The notes: a model not told the origin generated them from the letters alone. Shown: positions 1-6,636, counted from the stretch's first letter. The stretch is DNA of 6,902 nucleotides from an uncultured Lachnospiraceae bacterium (GCA_947565255.1 CANOFI010000127.1:1-6902), one strand, 5' to 3'. Numbers and translations: made by a program.

Positions 1-75
1 CTACCGTGGTTCCGTACTCGCATAAAATAATGTCGTCGATGTCGTACTGTTCGTAATCACAAAAAATCGTTTCAT
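1..75 (-). other. Start of an unidentified downstream gene, frame apparently broken near its start
   Basis: The minus strand downstream of the zinc-ribbon gene has an ATG at 75-73, 18 bp after that gene's stop, with a GGTGAG-like ribosome binding site just before it. In the ATG's own frame the product is only 24 residues (beginning MKRFFVITN, then Thr/Ser-rich) and stops with TAG at 3-1. The frame one nucleotide back is open to the window edge and looks much more protein-like: from codon 73-71 it reads ETIFCDYEQYDIDDIILCEY and continues. That frame has no ATG, GTG or TTG after its upstream TGA at 79-77. One extra base in the T6 run (66-61) or the A3 run (72-70) would join the ATG to it. It may therefore be a real gene carrying a sequencing or assembly indel, a slippage-dependent gene, or a decayed gene. 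The first nine residues of the ATG frame resemble NAD kinase N-termini, and NAD kinase often follows tlyA in Clostridia, but the likeness ends there. Function unknown. Confidence 0.35.
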
Positions 76-93
76 CTCACTCACCAAACCGGA

Positions 94-606
94 TTATTTT
101 TGGACCGGCGTTCCGCAATTTGTACAAAATGCCATTCCCTCCGCCACCGGCTGGCCGCACTTCGGACAGGTACCGGACGCCGGCTGTTCCTGATTTGCAG
201 GCTGCCAGCCAAATTCCTGCTGTGTCTGTCCGGACTGGGCATTCGCCTGCGCCTGCTCCATCTTCGCTCCGCAGCTTGAACAGAACGCGTTCCCGGACTC
301 CACAAACGCTCCACACTGCTTACACTGTACATTCCCCTTATTCATTGCCTTCTGCTTCTCCAGCTCCTTCAAATGATTCTCGGTTGCCCGAATCTGTTCC
401 ACAAGCTGTGCGCATCCCGCGTCTGACCGCACCGCCTCAAGCTGCACAGCCGCGTGCCCCAACTGCTCATACAGCCTGCTTAAATTGTTGCGCTGCTCAT
501 TAATCTGGTTATTGATTTTCACTCCGTCTGTAAAATTTTGTGTCTTATTTGACACATCCTGTCCTAATTTAGTTACTTTCTTTGATAAATCGTCAAAAAA
601 TGCCAT
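94..606 (-). CDS. Coiled-coil protein with two C-terminal zinc ribbons
   Basis: This 170-residue soluble protein has no signal peptide or membrane segment. Residues about 1-30 are polar and start MAFFDDLSKKVTKLGQDV. Residues about 31-90 are Gln/Glu/Lys-rich with heptad-like leucines, which suggests a helical coiled coil. Two treble-cysteine zinc ribbons follow: C95-x2-C98...C109-x2-C112 and C147-x2-C150...C161-x2-C164, each ending in CG. They are joined by a Gln/Ala-rich linker of about 30 residues. Small proteins of this layout are, from memory, common in Lachnospiraceae and usually annotated only as zinc-ribbon domain proteins; no function is established. The start is supported by AGGAGA at 620-615, 8 nt upstream. 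The gene lies 18 bp after tlyA with no visible terminator, so it is probably in the operon. The ribbons could bind protein or nucleic acid, but that is inference. Confidence 0.88.
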   Translation of the reverse strand: MAFFDDLSKKVTKLGQDVSNKTQNFTDGVKINNQINEQRNNLSRLYEQLGHAAVQLEAVRSDAGCAQLVEQIRATENHLKELEKQKAMNKGNVQCKQCGAFVESGNAFCSSCGAKMEQAQANAQSGQTQQEFGWQPANQEQPASGTCPKCGQPVAEGMAFCTNCGTPVQK

Positions 607-624
607 TTTTATCGTCTCCTTTTT

Positions 625-1455
625 TTATTTTTTAAGCAGCTCTGACCTGCTTTCATCCAGTTCTCTATGGGCCATTTCTACCACCGCCCTGCTATCCACA
701 GAAACATCCGGGTACTGCCCGTCTGCATGATTGCGCAGATACAGCAAATATTCAATATTTCCCTCCGGCCCTTTCACCGGCGAAAACTCCAAATCCAGTA
801 CTTCAAACCCTATTGACACCGCATGGGCAATCACCATGTCGATTACTTCCAGATGTACGACCGGGTCCCTGACCACCCCTTTCTTTCCAACCTTTTCTCT
901 TCCAGCTTCAAACTGCGGCTTAATCAGACAGACAATCTGTCCGTCCTCCTTTAACAGCTGCCTGACCGGTGACAGCACTTTTGTCAGGGATATAAAGGAC
1001 ACATCAATGGAGGCAAAATCTATGCGCTCCTGTATATCTTCTGGCGACACATAGCGGATATTCGTCCGCTCCATGCAGATTACCCGCTCGTCCTGCCGCA
1101 GCTTCCACGCCAGCTGTCCATGTCCTACATCTACTGCAAATACCTTTGCCGCCCCGTTCTGCAGCATACAGTCTGTAAAGCCTCCGGTGGAGGCTCCAAT
1201 ATCCATACACGTCTTTCCCGCAAGTGCAATGCTAAACTGCTTGATTGCCTTTTCCAATTTTAATCCGCCGCGGCTGACAAACGGCAGCATCTTTCCTCTC
1301 ACTTCAATCTGCATGTGTTCTTCAAACATGGTTCCTGCCTTATCCTCGCGCTGCCCGTCTACATAGACACTGCCGGACATAATCACAGCCTTCGCCCTCT
1401 CTCTTGACGGAACCAGTCCTTTTTCCACTAACAATACATCCAAACGCTTTTTCAT
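625..1455 (-). CDS. tlyA: TlyA family 16S/23S rRNA (cytidine-2'-O)-methyltransferase
   Basis: The protein has 276 residues from the chosen ATG, close to the family's 268-281. TlyA enzymes transfer a methyl group from S-adenosylmethionine to ribose 2'-OH of rRNA cytidines (C1409 in 16S and C1920 in 23S of mycobacteria). Residues about 1-60 are an S4 RNA-binding domain (MKKRLDVLLVEKGLVPSRER, then SGSVYVDG). The FtsJ/RrmJ-type Rossmann domain follows with SAM motif DIGASTGGFTD at 85-95. The expected K-D-K-E tetrad is visible as K66 (SRGGLKL), D151 (SIDVSFISL), K179 (LIKPQFEAG) and E235 (GNIEYLLYL). The ATG at 1455 gives the usual family N-terminus and has GGTGA five bases upstream. An in-frame ATG at 1509 would add 18 residues, overlap dxs by 35 bp, and also has an AAGGGAG site, so the start is not certain. 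It lies 19 bp after the dxs stop. The old hemolysin annotation for this family is probably wrong. Confidence 0.95.
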   Translation of the reverse strand: MKKRLDVLLVEKGLVPSRERAKAVIMSGSVYVDGQREDKAGTMFEEHMQIEVRGKMLPFVSRGGLKLEKAIKQFSIALAGKTCMDIGASTGGFTDCMLQNGAAKVFAVDVGHGQLAWKLRQDERVICMERTNIRYVSPEDIQERIDFASIDVSFISLTKVLSPVRQLLKEDGQIVCLIKPQFEAGREKVGKKGVVRDPVVHLEVIDMVIAHAVSIGFEVLDLEFSPVKGPEGNIEYLLYLRNHADGQYPDVSVDSRAVVEMAHRELDESRSELLKK

Positions 1456-1474
1456 GTCTGTCACCAATTCTATA

Positions 1475-3379
1475 TCAGTCGCCTGATTCAGAACATTTGT
1501 TCGAATCATGGCACTCCCTTTGCTCTCTTAATTTTATAATCTGTTCTGCTGTTTTTTCAGCGGTGAGTCCCAGCTTTTCTTTCAATTCAGCAACCGTCCC
1601 GTGCGGGATAAAACGGTCTTCCACTGCTATATTCAAAACTTGTTCATACAATTGCTCCCTCTGCACAAATTCCAAAATCTGCTGCCCCATGCCGCCCGCA
1701 GCTACATTTTCTTCCATTGTCACTAAAATGTCATGTTCTGCAGCAAGTTTTTTTAATAAATTCCTGTCAAACGGCTTTGCGAAACGGGCATTCACCACTG
1801 TAGCGCCAATTTTCTGCTTTTCCAAAAGCTCCGCCGTTTCAACCGCTGTCTGCACCATGCTTCCGAGGGCAAACAAAAGTACTTCCCTGCCCTGCCTAAG
1901 CACCTCCGCTTTTCCGTGCACAATTTCAGCCCTCTGCTCCTTCCATTTGTCACATGCCTCACCCCGCGGATAACGTATCGCCACAGGCGCCGCATAGCGG
2001 ACTGCGAACTTCATCATATCGGAAAGCTCCCACCGGTTCTTCGGAGCCATAACCGTCATATTGGGCATGCTTCCCAAAAAGGATACATCAAAGATTCCCT
2101 GGTGCGTCTCACCGTCTTTTCCCACAATCCCGGCACGGTCAACGGCAAAAACAACCGGAAGATTCTGCATGCATACATCGTGCAGAATCTGGTCATACGC
2201 CCTCTGAAGAAAGGAGGAATAAACCGCCACTACCGGCTTCATACCCGCCACAGCCAGCCCCGCCGCAAATGTCACCGCATGCTCCTCCGCGATTCCCACA
2301 TCAAAAAAGCGCTTCGGGTACAAGCCGGAAAATTTCTTTAAGCCGGTTCCGTCCGGCATTGCCGCTGTAATGGCGACAAGCTTTTCATCCTGCTCACCCA
2401 GCCTGCACATTACACTGGAAACGATATCCGTGTATCCTGGTTTTTCTTTTTTATTCTTCACCTTTCCGGTTGCCACATCAAATGCTTCCGTTCCGTGAAA
2501 CCTCGCAGGATGGCGCTCCGCGGGCGCATATCCGCACCCCTTTTTTGTCAGTACATGCACAATGACCGCATGGCTGACCCGCTTTGCCATGCGAATCACC
2601 TTTCTCACCTGTTCAATATCATGCCCGTCCACGGGTCCCAAATATGTAATTCCCATATCTTCAAACATCATGCCCGGCACAACGAGCTGCTTGATGCTGC
2701 TTTTGGCCCTTCGGATTTTCCCGACCACCTTCTCCCCGTAAACCGGAATTTTGGAAAGTGTTGTCTGCAGACCGGACTTTAATTCCTCATACGGCTCCGC
2801 CGTCCGGATATTGTTCAAAAGCGTTGCAATGGCTCCCGTACTCTCCGCAATGGACATGTTATTGTCGTTCAGCACAACAATGTAATTGTCTTTTAATGCA
2901 GACGCATTGTTTAATGCCTCAATCGCCATACCGCCTGTCAGGGAGCCGTCCCCTATCACCGATACCACCTTATAATCTTCGCCCTGTAATTCTCTCGCCG
3001 CGACATAACCCAGCCCTGCTGAAATCGAAGTGGAACTGTGGCCCGTGTCAAAACAATCGCAGGCGCTTTCTTTTCGTTTGGGGAACCCGCTCATGCCGCC
3101 ATACTGGCGAAGCGTCTCAAACCCTTCTTTTCTTCCGGTCAGAATTTTGTGTACATAGGACTGGTGCCCCACATCCCATATAATTTTATCCTTTGGAAGG
3201 TCAAGCTCCTTATGCAGTGCGATTGTCAGTTCCACAACGCCAAGGTTTGATGCCAGATGTCCGCCTGAGCAGCTGATTTTCTCCACCAGAAACTCACGAA
3301 TTTCATCCGCCAGTGCGGGCAGCTGCTCCGAAGGGATTTCTTTTATGTCATTTTCCTTATTAATTTGGTCCAAAATCAT
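1475..3379 (-). CDS. dxs: 1-deoxy-D-xylulose-5-phosphate synthase
   Basis: Dxs condenses pyruvate and glyceraldehyde 3-phosphate to DXP using thiamine diphosphate and Mg2+. This is the first step of the MEP isoprenoid pathway and also feeds thiamine and pyridoxal synthesis. The protein has 634 residues, normal length. Visible motifs: H41 in GGHLASNLG, DVGHQSYVHK at 69-78, GHSSTSISAGLGYVAA at 113-128, the thiamine-diphosphate GDG...NDN signature (G143-D144-G145 to N171-D172-N173), GPVDGHD at 248-254, GIAEEHAVTFAAG with the cofactor-activating E365, and DRAGIVGKDGETHQG with H426. The order is N-terminal cofactor domain, transketolase pyrimidine domain, C-terminal transketolase domain. The start has GAGGG overlapping the ispA stop, 6 nt upstream. 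The last roughly 15 residues (from about REQRECHDS) extend past the usual family end, in the stretch that overlaps the alternative tlyA start. Being next to ispA places two isoprenoid steps in one transcript. Confidence 0.98.
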   Translation of the reverse strand: MILDQINKENDIKEIPSEQLPALADEIREFLVEKISCSGGHLASNLGVVELTIALHKELDLPKDKIIWDVGHQSYVHKILTGRKEGFETLRQYGGMSGFPKRKESACDCFDTGHSSTSISAGLGYVAARELQGEDYKVVSVIGDGSLTGGMAIEALNNASALKDNYIVVLNDNNMSIAESTGAIATLLNNIRTAEPYEELKSGLQTTLSKIPVYGEKVVGKIRRAKSSIKQLVVPGMMFEDMGITYLGPVDGHDIEQVRKVIRMAKRVSHAVIVHVLTKKGCGYAPAERHPARFHGTEAFDVATGKVKNKKEKPGYTDIVSSVMCRLGEQDEKLVAITAAMPDGTGLKKFSGLYPKRFFDVGIAEEHAVTFAAGLAVAGMKPVVAVYSSFLQRAYDQILHDVCMQNLPVVFAVDRAGIVGKDGETHQGIFDVSFLGSMPNMTVMAPKNRWELSDMMKFAVRYAAPVAIRYPRGEACDKWKEQRAEIVHGKAEVLRQGREVLLFALGSMVQTAVETAELLEKQKIGATVVNARFAKPFDRNLLKKLAAEHDILVTMEENVAAGGMGQQILEFVQREQLYEQVLNIAVEDRFIPHGTVAELKEKLGLTAEKTAEQIIKLREQRECHDSNKCSESGD

Positions 3380-3389
3380 GCTAAGCCCT

Positions 3390-4310
3390 CTACTTTTGTC
3401 TGGTTATCAGGGATTCTATTAGCTGCACCAGAAATGCACAATCCCCGTTCACATCCTTTAGTGTATCCTTCGCCCTGCAGGAAATGGTTCTGACATCTTC
3501 CCTGGCCTGTTCCAGACCTTTTAGCGATACATATGTCACTTTTTCATTTTTCTCGTCACTGTGCACCGGTTTTCCCAGCTCTTGTGTTGTACTGGTCACA
3601 TCCAGAATATCGTCCTGAATCTGAAAGGCAAATCCTACATCCTTCGCGACCCTTTCCATCCGCGCCGTTTCTTTTTCATCCGCACCGGCAAGCACGGCGC
3701 CAATCATAAAAGAAGCCTCTAACAGTGCACCCGTTTTCAGATGATAAATATACTCTAATTTTTCCAGGCTCATGGGTTCTGACTGCCTTGCCCGTTCCCC
3801 GTCCGCCGCCTGTCCGGACGCCTCCACATCCGCGCACTGTCCACCAATCATGCCGTAAATCCCCGCTTTTTTTGACAAAATCTGCAGTGCCCTTGCAATA
3901 CGCCCCGGTTCTTCGCATACGTCAAACGCGCGAAGCGCGGTCTCAAATGCATAATTGAGCAGTCCGTCTCCTGCGAGCACTGCCATAGCCTCCCCATATA
4001 CGATATGGGTTGTCTTTCTTCCCCTGCGGTATTCGTCATTATCCATTGCCGGCAAATCGTCATGCACCAGAGAATAGGTATGTATCATCTCGATTGCCGC
4101 CATAAAAAAATTCAGTTCGCGCCCGGCGCCTCCATACAACCGGCTGGTCTCCAGCATAAACATCGGACGGAGCCGTTTACCGCCTGCCAGAAGGCTGTAA
4201 TTCATCGCCTCTATGACCGTGTGCGCATAGCCGTCCTCCTTTGGAATCACTTCCCGGATTATATGCTCTGTCTGTTCTAATTTTTTTTGATATTGTTCTT
4301 TAAAATTCAT
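3390..4310 (-). CDS. ispA: Farnesyl diphosphate synthase (short-chain trans-prenyltransferase)
   Basis: The protein has 306 residues from the chosen start. It adds isopentenyl diphosphate to DMAPP and GPP to form farnesyl diphosphate, the precursor of undecaprenyl phosphate and quinones. Motifs: GGKRLRP at 43-49; the first Asp-rich motif DDLPAMD at 84-90, whose four-residue spacer is typical of bacterial type II enzymes; RRGRKTTH at 95-102; GGQCADV at 156-162; KTG at 192-194; and the second Asp-rich motif DDILD at 233-237. Tyr at the fifth position before the first motif (Y79) fits a farnesyl chain length. ATG at 4310 is preferred because GGAG lies 6 nt upstream; an in-frame ATG at 4322 (four more residues) has a poor site. 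The gene overlaps the xseB end by 11 bp, so translational coupling is likely. It is 10 bp from dxs. Product length is inferred from motifs only; a geranylgeranyl synthase is less likely. Confidence 0.95.
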   Translation of the reverse strand: MNFKEQYQKKLEQTEHIIREVIPKEDGYAHTVIEAMNYSLLAGGKRLRPMFMLETSRLYGGAGRELNFFMAAIEMIHTYSLVHDDLPAMDNDEYRRGRKTTHIVYGEAMAVLAGDGLLNYAFETALRAFDVCEEPGRIARALQILSKKAGIYGMIGGQCADVEASGQAADGERARQSEPMSLEKLEYIYHLKTGALLEASFMIGAVLAGADEKETARMERVAKDVGFAFQIQDDILDVTSTTQELGKPVHSDEKNEKVTYVSLKGLEQAREDVRTISCRAKDTLKDVNGDCAFLVQLIESLITRQK

Positions 4311-4515
4311 GCGTTTCTCCATCTTCGTTTAAAATCAGCATTTTTTTCTCCACCGTATCCAGCTCCTTATGGCACCGCTTCAAAACATCCATTCCCTTTT
4401 TGTACAGTTGAAAGGATTCCTCCAGCGACGCCGGCTCTTTTTCCAATACTTCCATAATGCCTTCCAATTCCTCAAAAGACTCCTCCAGCGTCTTTTCCTG
4501 CTTTTTCGCCGCCAC
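4300..4515 (-). CDS. xseB: Exodeoxyribonuclease VII small subunit
   Basis: This is a 71-residue acidic helical protein, within the usual 60-80. Characteristic family sequence: TLEESFEELEGIMEVLE at 9-25, then ASLEESFQLYKKGMDVLKRC and a final helix ending LDTVEKKMLIL. Several copies of XseB bind the C-terminal helical part of XseA to make exonuclease VII, which degrades single-stranded DNA from both ends in repair. The start is GTG at 4515, since a stop codon (TGA at 4524-4522) lies three codons upstream in frame and the next ATG would delete the first helix. An AGGGTGA-like site lies about 6 nt upstream. The gene overlaps the end of xseA by 44 bp and the start of ispA by 11 bp. Coupled translation would help keep subunit ratios, which is inference. 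Confidence 0.95.
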   Translation of the reverse strand: MAAKKQEKTLEESFEELEGIMEVLEKEPASLEESFQLYKKGMDVLKRCHKELDTVEKKMLILNEDGETHEF

Positions 4516-5731
4516 CTTCCATCACCCTTTCCGTTTTTTTCTTCTCTTCCACTCTTGCCAGTACTTCCCCGTCTTTTATCTGCAGGGCAAGCAGTCCGCC
4601 TTTTTTTGTCTGGTCCACCGACACAAGCGCCTTTCCGCCTTCGTCTGTCACAAAGGCATAACCCCTGCTTAATTTCGCAAGCGGAGACAACCCTTCCAGT
4701 CTCCCTGCATATAACTCCAGCCGGTGCCTGCTCTTCTGCAGCCTCTGTGCCATTGCCGTCCTCAGCTTCTCCTCCAGCTCTGCGGCATATTGCTGCTTCT
4801 GTCTCAGCTGGTGTTCCGGACTTAAGTAGCCAAGACGCATTCTGGCCTTTTCATACCGCTCCCATGCGGCATCCGTACAGCCTCTTATTTTCTGGACAAG
4901 CCATTCGTGCATATCTCTCATTCTTTGTTCTATCTGTTCTATCTCGAATACAGCAAGCTCTGCCGCAGCCGAAGGCGTCGGCGCCCGCAAATCCGCGACA
5001 AAATCTGCAATTGTAAAATCTGTTTCATGGCCGACTGCCGAAATGACCGGCGTATTGCATTCAAAAATTGCCCTTGCGACACACTCCTCATTAAACGCCC
5101 ATAAATCTTCAATCGAACCGCCCCCGCGCCCGACAATAATCACGTCCATGCCGCAGGCATCCAACATTCTGATTCCGCGGACGATGCTCTCGGCGGCGCC
5201 CTGTCCCTGCACCTGCGCCGGATATAAGATAAGCTGGACAAACGGATTCCTTCTGCCGGCAATATTCCGGATATCCTGCACGGCCGCCCCCGTCGGCGCC
5301 GTGACAACGCCTATCTTTTGGCAGTATTTGGGAACCGGCTGCTTGTATTCCTCCGAAAACATCCCCATTTCTTCTAACTGCTGCTTTAATTCGTGAAAAC
5401 GCCGGTACAGATCCCCTGTTCCGTCAAGCACAATTTCCTTTGCGTACAGCTGGTATTTCCCATCCCGCTCATAGACATTTACCGTGCCGAGGGCAATCAC
5501 CTTCTGCCCTTCCTCCAGCCGGAATGCAAGCCCTTTTCTCTGACTGGAAAACATGACGCATGCCATAGTACCTGTCTCATCCTTTAAGGTGAAATAAATA
5601 TGCCCAGAGGTGTGATATTTACAATTGGACACTTCCCCTTTTATATAAATGCGGTTCATCATAAAATCCTGGGTGAACATATTTTTGATATAGGCATTGA
5701 CCTGGCCGACCGTGTACACATTCCTTCTCAT
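4472..5731 (-). CDS. xseA: Exodeoxyribonuclease VII large subunit
   Basis: This is the catalytic subunit of exonuclease VII, 419 residues, slightly under the roughly 450 of well-studied homologues. Residues about 5-100 form the OB-fold single-strand-binding domain (VGQVNAYIK; KGEVSNCKYHTSGHIYFTLK at 31-50). The nuclease domain carries VTAPTGAAVQDI at 143-154, VGRGGGSIEDLWAFNEE at 200-216, and SAVGHETDFTIADFVADLRA at 231-250. Predicted catalytic residues D153, R202, H235 and D238 correspond to E. coli D155, R205, H238 and D241. A long basic helical stretch (about 260-350) is the XseB-binding arm, and a small beta domain (RGYAFVTDEGG) follows. The C-terminal tail is Lys/Glu/Gly-rich and is encoded in the stretch overlapping xseB. 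The start has AGGAG 9 nt upstream, overlapping the nusB stop; the gap is 12 bp. folD, which sits between nusB and xseA in Bacillus, is absent. Confidence 0.97.
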   Translation of the reverse strand: MRRNVYTVGQVNAYIKNMFTQDFMMNRIYIKGEVSNCKYHTSGHIYFTLKDETGTMACVMFSSQRKGLAFRLEEGQKVIALGTVNVYERDGKYQLYAKEIVLDGTGDLYRRFHELKQQLEEMGMFSEEYKQPVPKYCQKIGVVTAPTGAAVQDIRNIAGRRNPFVQLILYPAQVQGQGAAESIVRGIRMLDACGMDVIIVGRGGGSIEDLWAFNEECVARAIFECNTPVISAVGHETDFTIADFVADLRAPTPSAAAELAVFEIEQIEQRMRDMHEWLVQKIRGCTDAAWERYEKARMRLGYLSPEHQLRQKQQYAAELEEKLRTAMAQRLQKSRHRLELYAGRLEGLSPLAKLSRGYAFVTDEGGKALVSVDQTKKGGLLALQIKDGEVLARVEEKKKTERVMEGGGEKAGKDAGGVF

Positions 5732-5743
5732 ATCGCGCGTCTC

Positions 5744-6145
5744 CTAAACCAGTTTCGCCAAAATACCATTGATAAATGCGGCAGATTCCTCCTGCCCGTA
5801 TTTCTTGCCGAGTTCTACCGCCTCATTAATCGCGGCGCCGGACGGCACACTGTCATCATAATTCATCTCATACACTGCCAGCCGCAAAATGCTCAGATCC
5901 ACCTTGCCCATGCGGTCCGTTCTCCAGCCTAAGGCCACCTTATTAATCTGGTCGTCAATCTGCTCCTCTTCCTCCATAACACCCTGATACTTTTCTAAAA
6001 TAGCATCCTTTGCACTCTTATCGGCTTCCTTCAGTTCTTCTCTGTCAAAATATAATTCCAGCTGGTCCTGCCGGTCTGCCTCCGCGTAAAATCCTGTAAG
6101 AAACAACAGTTTAAATGCATGTTCTCTTATTTTGTACCGGTTCAT
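5744..6145 (-). CDS. nusB: Transcription antitermination factor NusB
   Basis: This all-helical protein has 133 residues, typical length. NusB binds NusE (ribosomal protein S10) and the boxA RNA of rRNA leaders, helping RNA polymerase pass termination sites in rRNA operons. Family signatures: the N-terminal Arg-rich helix REHAFKLLFLTGF at 7-19; the central VDLSILRLAVYEM; and the C-terminal AINEAVELGKKYG followed by FINGILAK. The start has GGAGGA (6156-6151) five bases upstream. It is separated from the preceding Asp23-family gene by 84 bp containing a possible terminator-like hairpin. No boxA-like sequence was noticed in the operon leader, so autoregulation through boxA is not supported by what I can see. 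It lies 12 bp before xseA. Confidence 0.97.
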   Translation of the reverse strand: MNRYKIREHAFKLLFLTGFYAEADRQDQLELYFDREELKEADKSAKDAILEKYQGVMEEEEQIDDQINKVALGWRTDRMGKVDLSILRLAVYEMNYDDSVPSGAAINEAVELGKKYGQEESAAFINGILAKLV

Positions 6146-6176
6146 AGAAATCCTCCGTCATTCTCGCTCTGTATTC

Positions 6177-6215
6177 AAACAAAGGCGGTCCAACACCCAT
6201 CTCTGCCAGACCGCC
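6177..6215 (-). terminator. Hairpin plus T-rich tract between Asp23-family gene and nusB (possible leaky terminator)
   Basis: On the minus strand GGCGGTC (6215-6209) and GACCGCC (6190-6184) form a perfect 7-bp stem, six of the pairs G-C, with an 18-nt loop. The sequence immediately after is TTTGTTT (6183-6177). This resembles an intrinsic terminator, but the loop is large and the tract is interrupted. Since nusB and the genes after it have no other promoter that I can see, it may be a partial terminator that lowers expression after the Asp23 gene, or a processing or stability hairpin. Confidence 0.45.
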
Positions 6216-6229
6216 CTGTATTGCGTATC

Positions 6230-6589
6230 TTAATTTGTCTGCTCCATCTGCATGTTCACGCCGGAAATCTGGATATTGACATCCTCCACATGCAGACCGG
6301 TCATATTCTCAATCGCATCCTGCACCTTCTTTTGGACCTTTTGAGAGATATCCAGAATGTTATAGCCGTATTCAAGCTGCAATGCCAGATCCACACTGAC
6401 GCTTCCGTCCAGGACTTCCACCTTCACCCCTTTGGAAAGTTTTTTCCTTCCAATCTTGGAAATCAGTTCATTCGGAATATTTCCCGCCATGGAGGCAACT
6501 CCTTTTACTTCCGTTGCCGCAAGCCCTGCGATAATCGCAACCACATCGTCCGCAATCTGTACCTGTCCAATTTTATTTGTCTGTTCCAT
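6230..6589 (-). CDS. Asp23/Gls24 family envelope stress response protein (YqhY-like)
   Basis: The protein has 119 residues and no signal peptide or membrane segment. The Asp23/Gls24 domain spans almost all of it: QIADDVVAIIAGLAATEVKG at 11-30, a central basic patch (IGRKKLSKGVKVEV), and the alternating beta/helix region SVSVDLALQLEYGYNI then VQKKVQDAIENMTGL and VEDVNIQISGV. The family includes staphylococcal Asp23 and Bacillus YqhY and YloU. YqhY lies next to nusB in Bacillus and affects acetyl-CoA carboxylase activity; position and size make this its likely counterpart, although accBC is not adjacent here. The start has AGGAGG (6601-6596) six bases upstream. It is the first gene after the operon promoter, with a leader of about 43 nt. 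The molecular role is unknown. Confidence 0.9.
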   Translation of the reverse strand: MEQTNKIGQVQIADDVVAIIAGLAATEVKGVASMAGNIPNELISKIGRKKLSKGVKVEVLDGSVSVDLALQLEYGYNILDISQKVQKKVQDAIENMTGLHVEDVNIQISGVNMQMEQTN

Positions 6590-6595
6590 ACCATA

Positions 6596-6601
6596 CCTCC
6601 T
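6596..6601 (-). promoter_or_regulatory. Ribosome binding site of the Asp23-family gene
   Basis: AGGAGG, a perfect Shine-Dalgarno core, lies 6 nt before the ATG at 6589. It settles the start over an out-of-frame ATG at 6594-6592. Confidence 0.9.
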
Positions 6602-6616
6602 CTTGTCCTCAAATCA

Positions 6617-6636
6617 GAATAATCTTAATCTTATTC
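6617..6636. promoter_or_regulatory. Interrupted palindrome at the predicted operon start site
   Basis: GAATAA (6617-6622) and TTATTC (6631-6636) are perfect inverted halves around an 8-bp AT-rich centre. The site covers the predicted first transcribed bases of the minus-strand operon (start about 6632), where a bound repressor could block transcription. The half-site recalls ArgR-type TGAATAA boxes, but the spacing does not match the 18-bp ARG box. Chance in AT-rich DNA is possible. Confidence 0.3.

Noticed and set aside
1404..1973. 189-codon plus-strand open frame opposite the tlyA start and dxs end
   Set aside because: It runs antisense to two well-identified genes, is Ser/Cys/Phe-rich as expected of a shadow frame, and has no ribosome binding site or recognisable domain.
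2758..3183. 141-codon plus-strand open frame opposite dxs
   Set aside because: Composition is shadow-like and the region encodes the thiamine-diphosphate-binding part of Dxs on the other strand.
4923..4940. Short repeat TTCTATCTG/TTCTATCTC
   Set aside because: It encodes an IEQIEQ repeat within the XseA helical arm and is explained by protein sequence.
4369..5016. 215-codon plus-strand open frame opposite xseA and xseB
   Set aside because: Low-complexity Pro/Ser/Leu/Arg composition antisense to xseA. The minus-strand genes carry full family motifs.
6119..6622. 167-codon plus-strand open frame opposite the Asp23-family gene
   Set aside because: It is His/Leu/Ile-rich, lacks a Shine-Dalgarno sequence, and covers the clearly coding Asp23 domain and the operon leader on the other strand.
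6602..6632. boxA-like NusB target or riboswitch in the operon leader
   Set aside because: The leader is only about 43 nt and contains no TGCTCTTTA-like element and no structure beyond the small palindrome.
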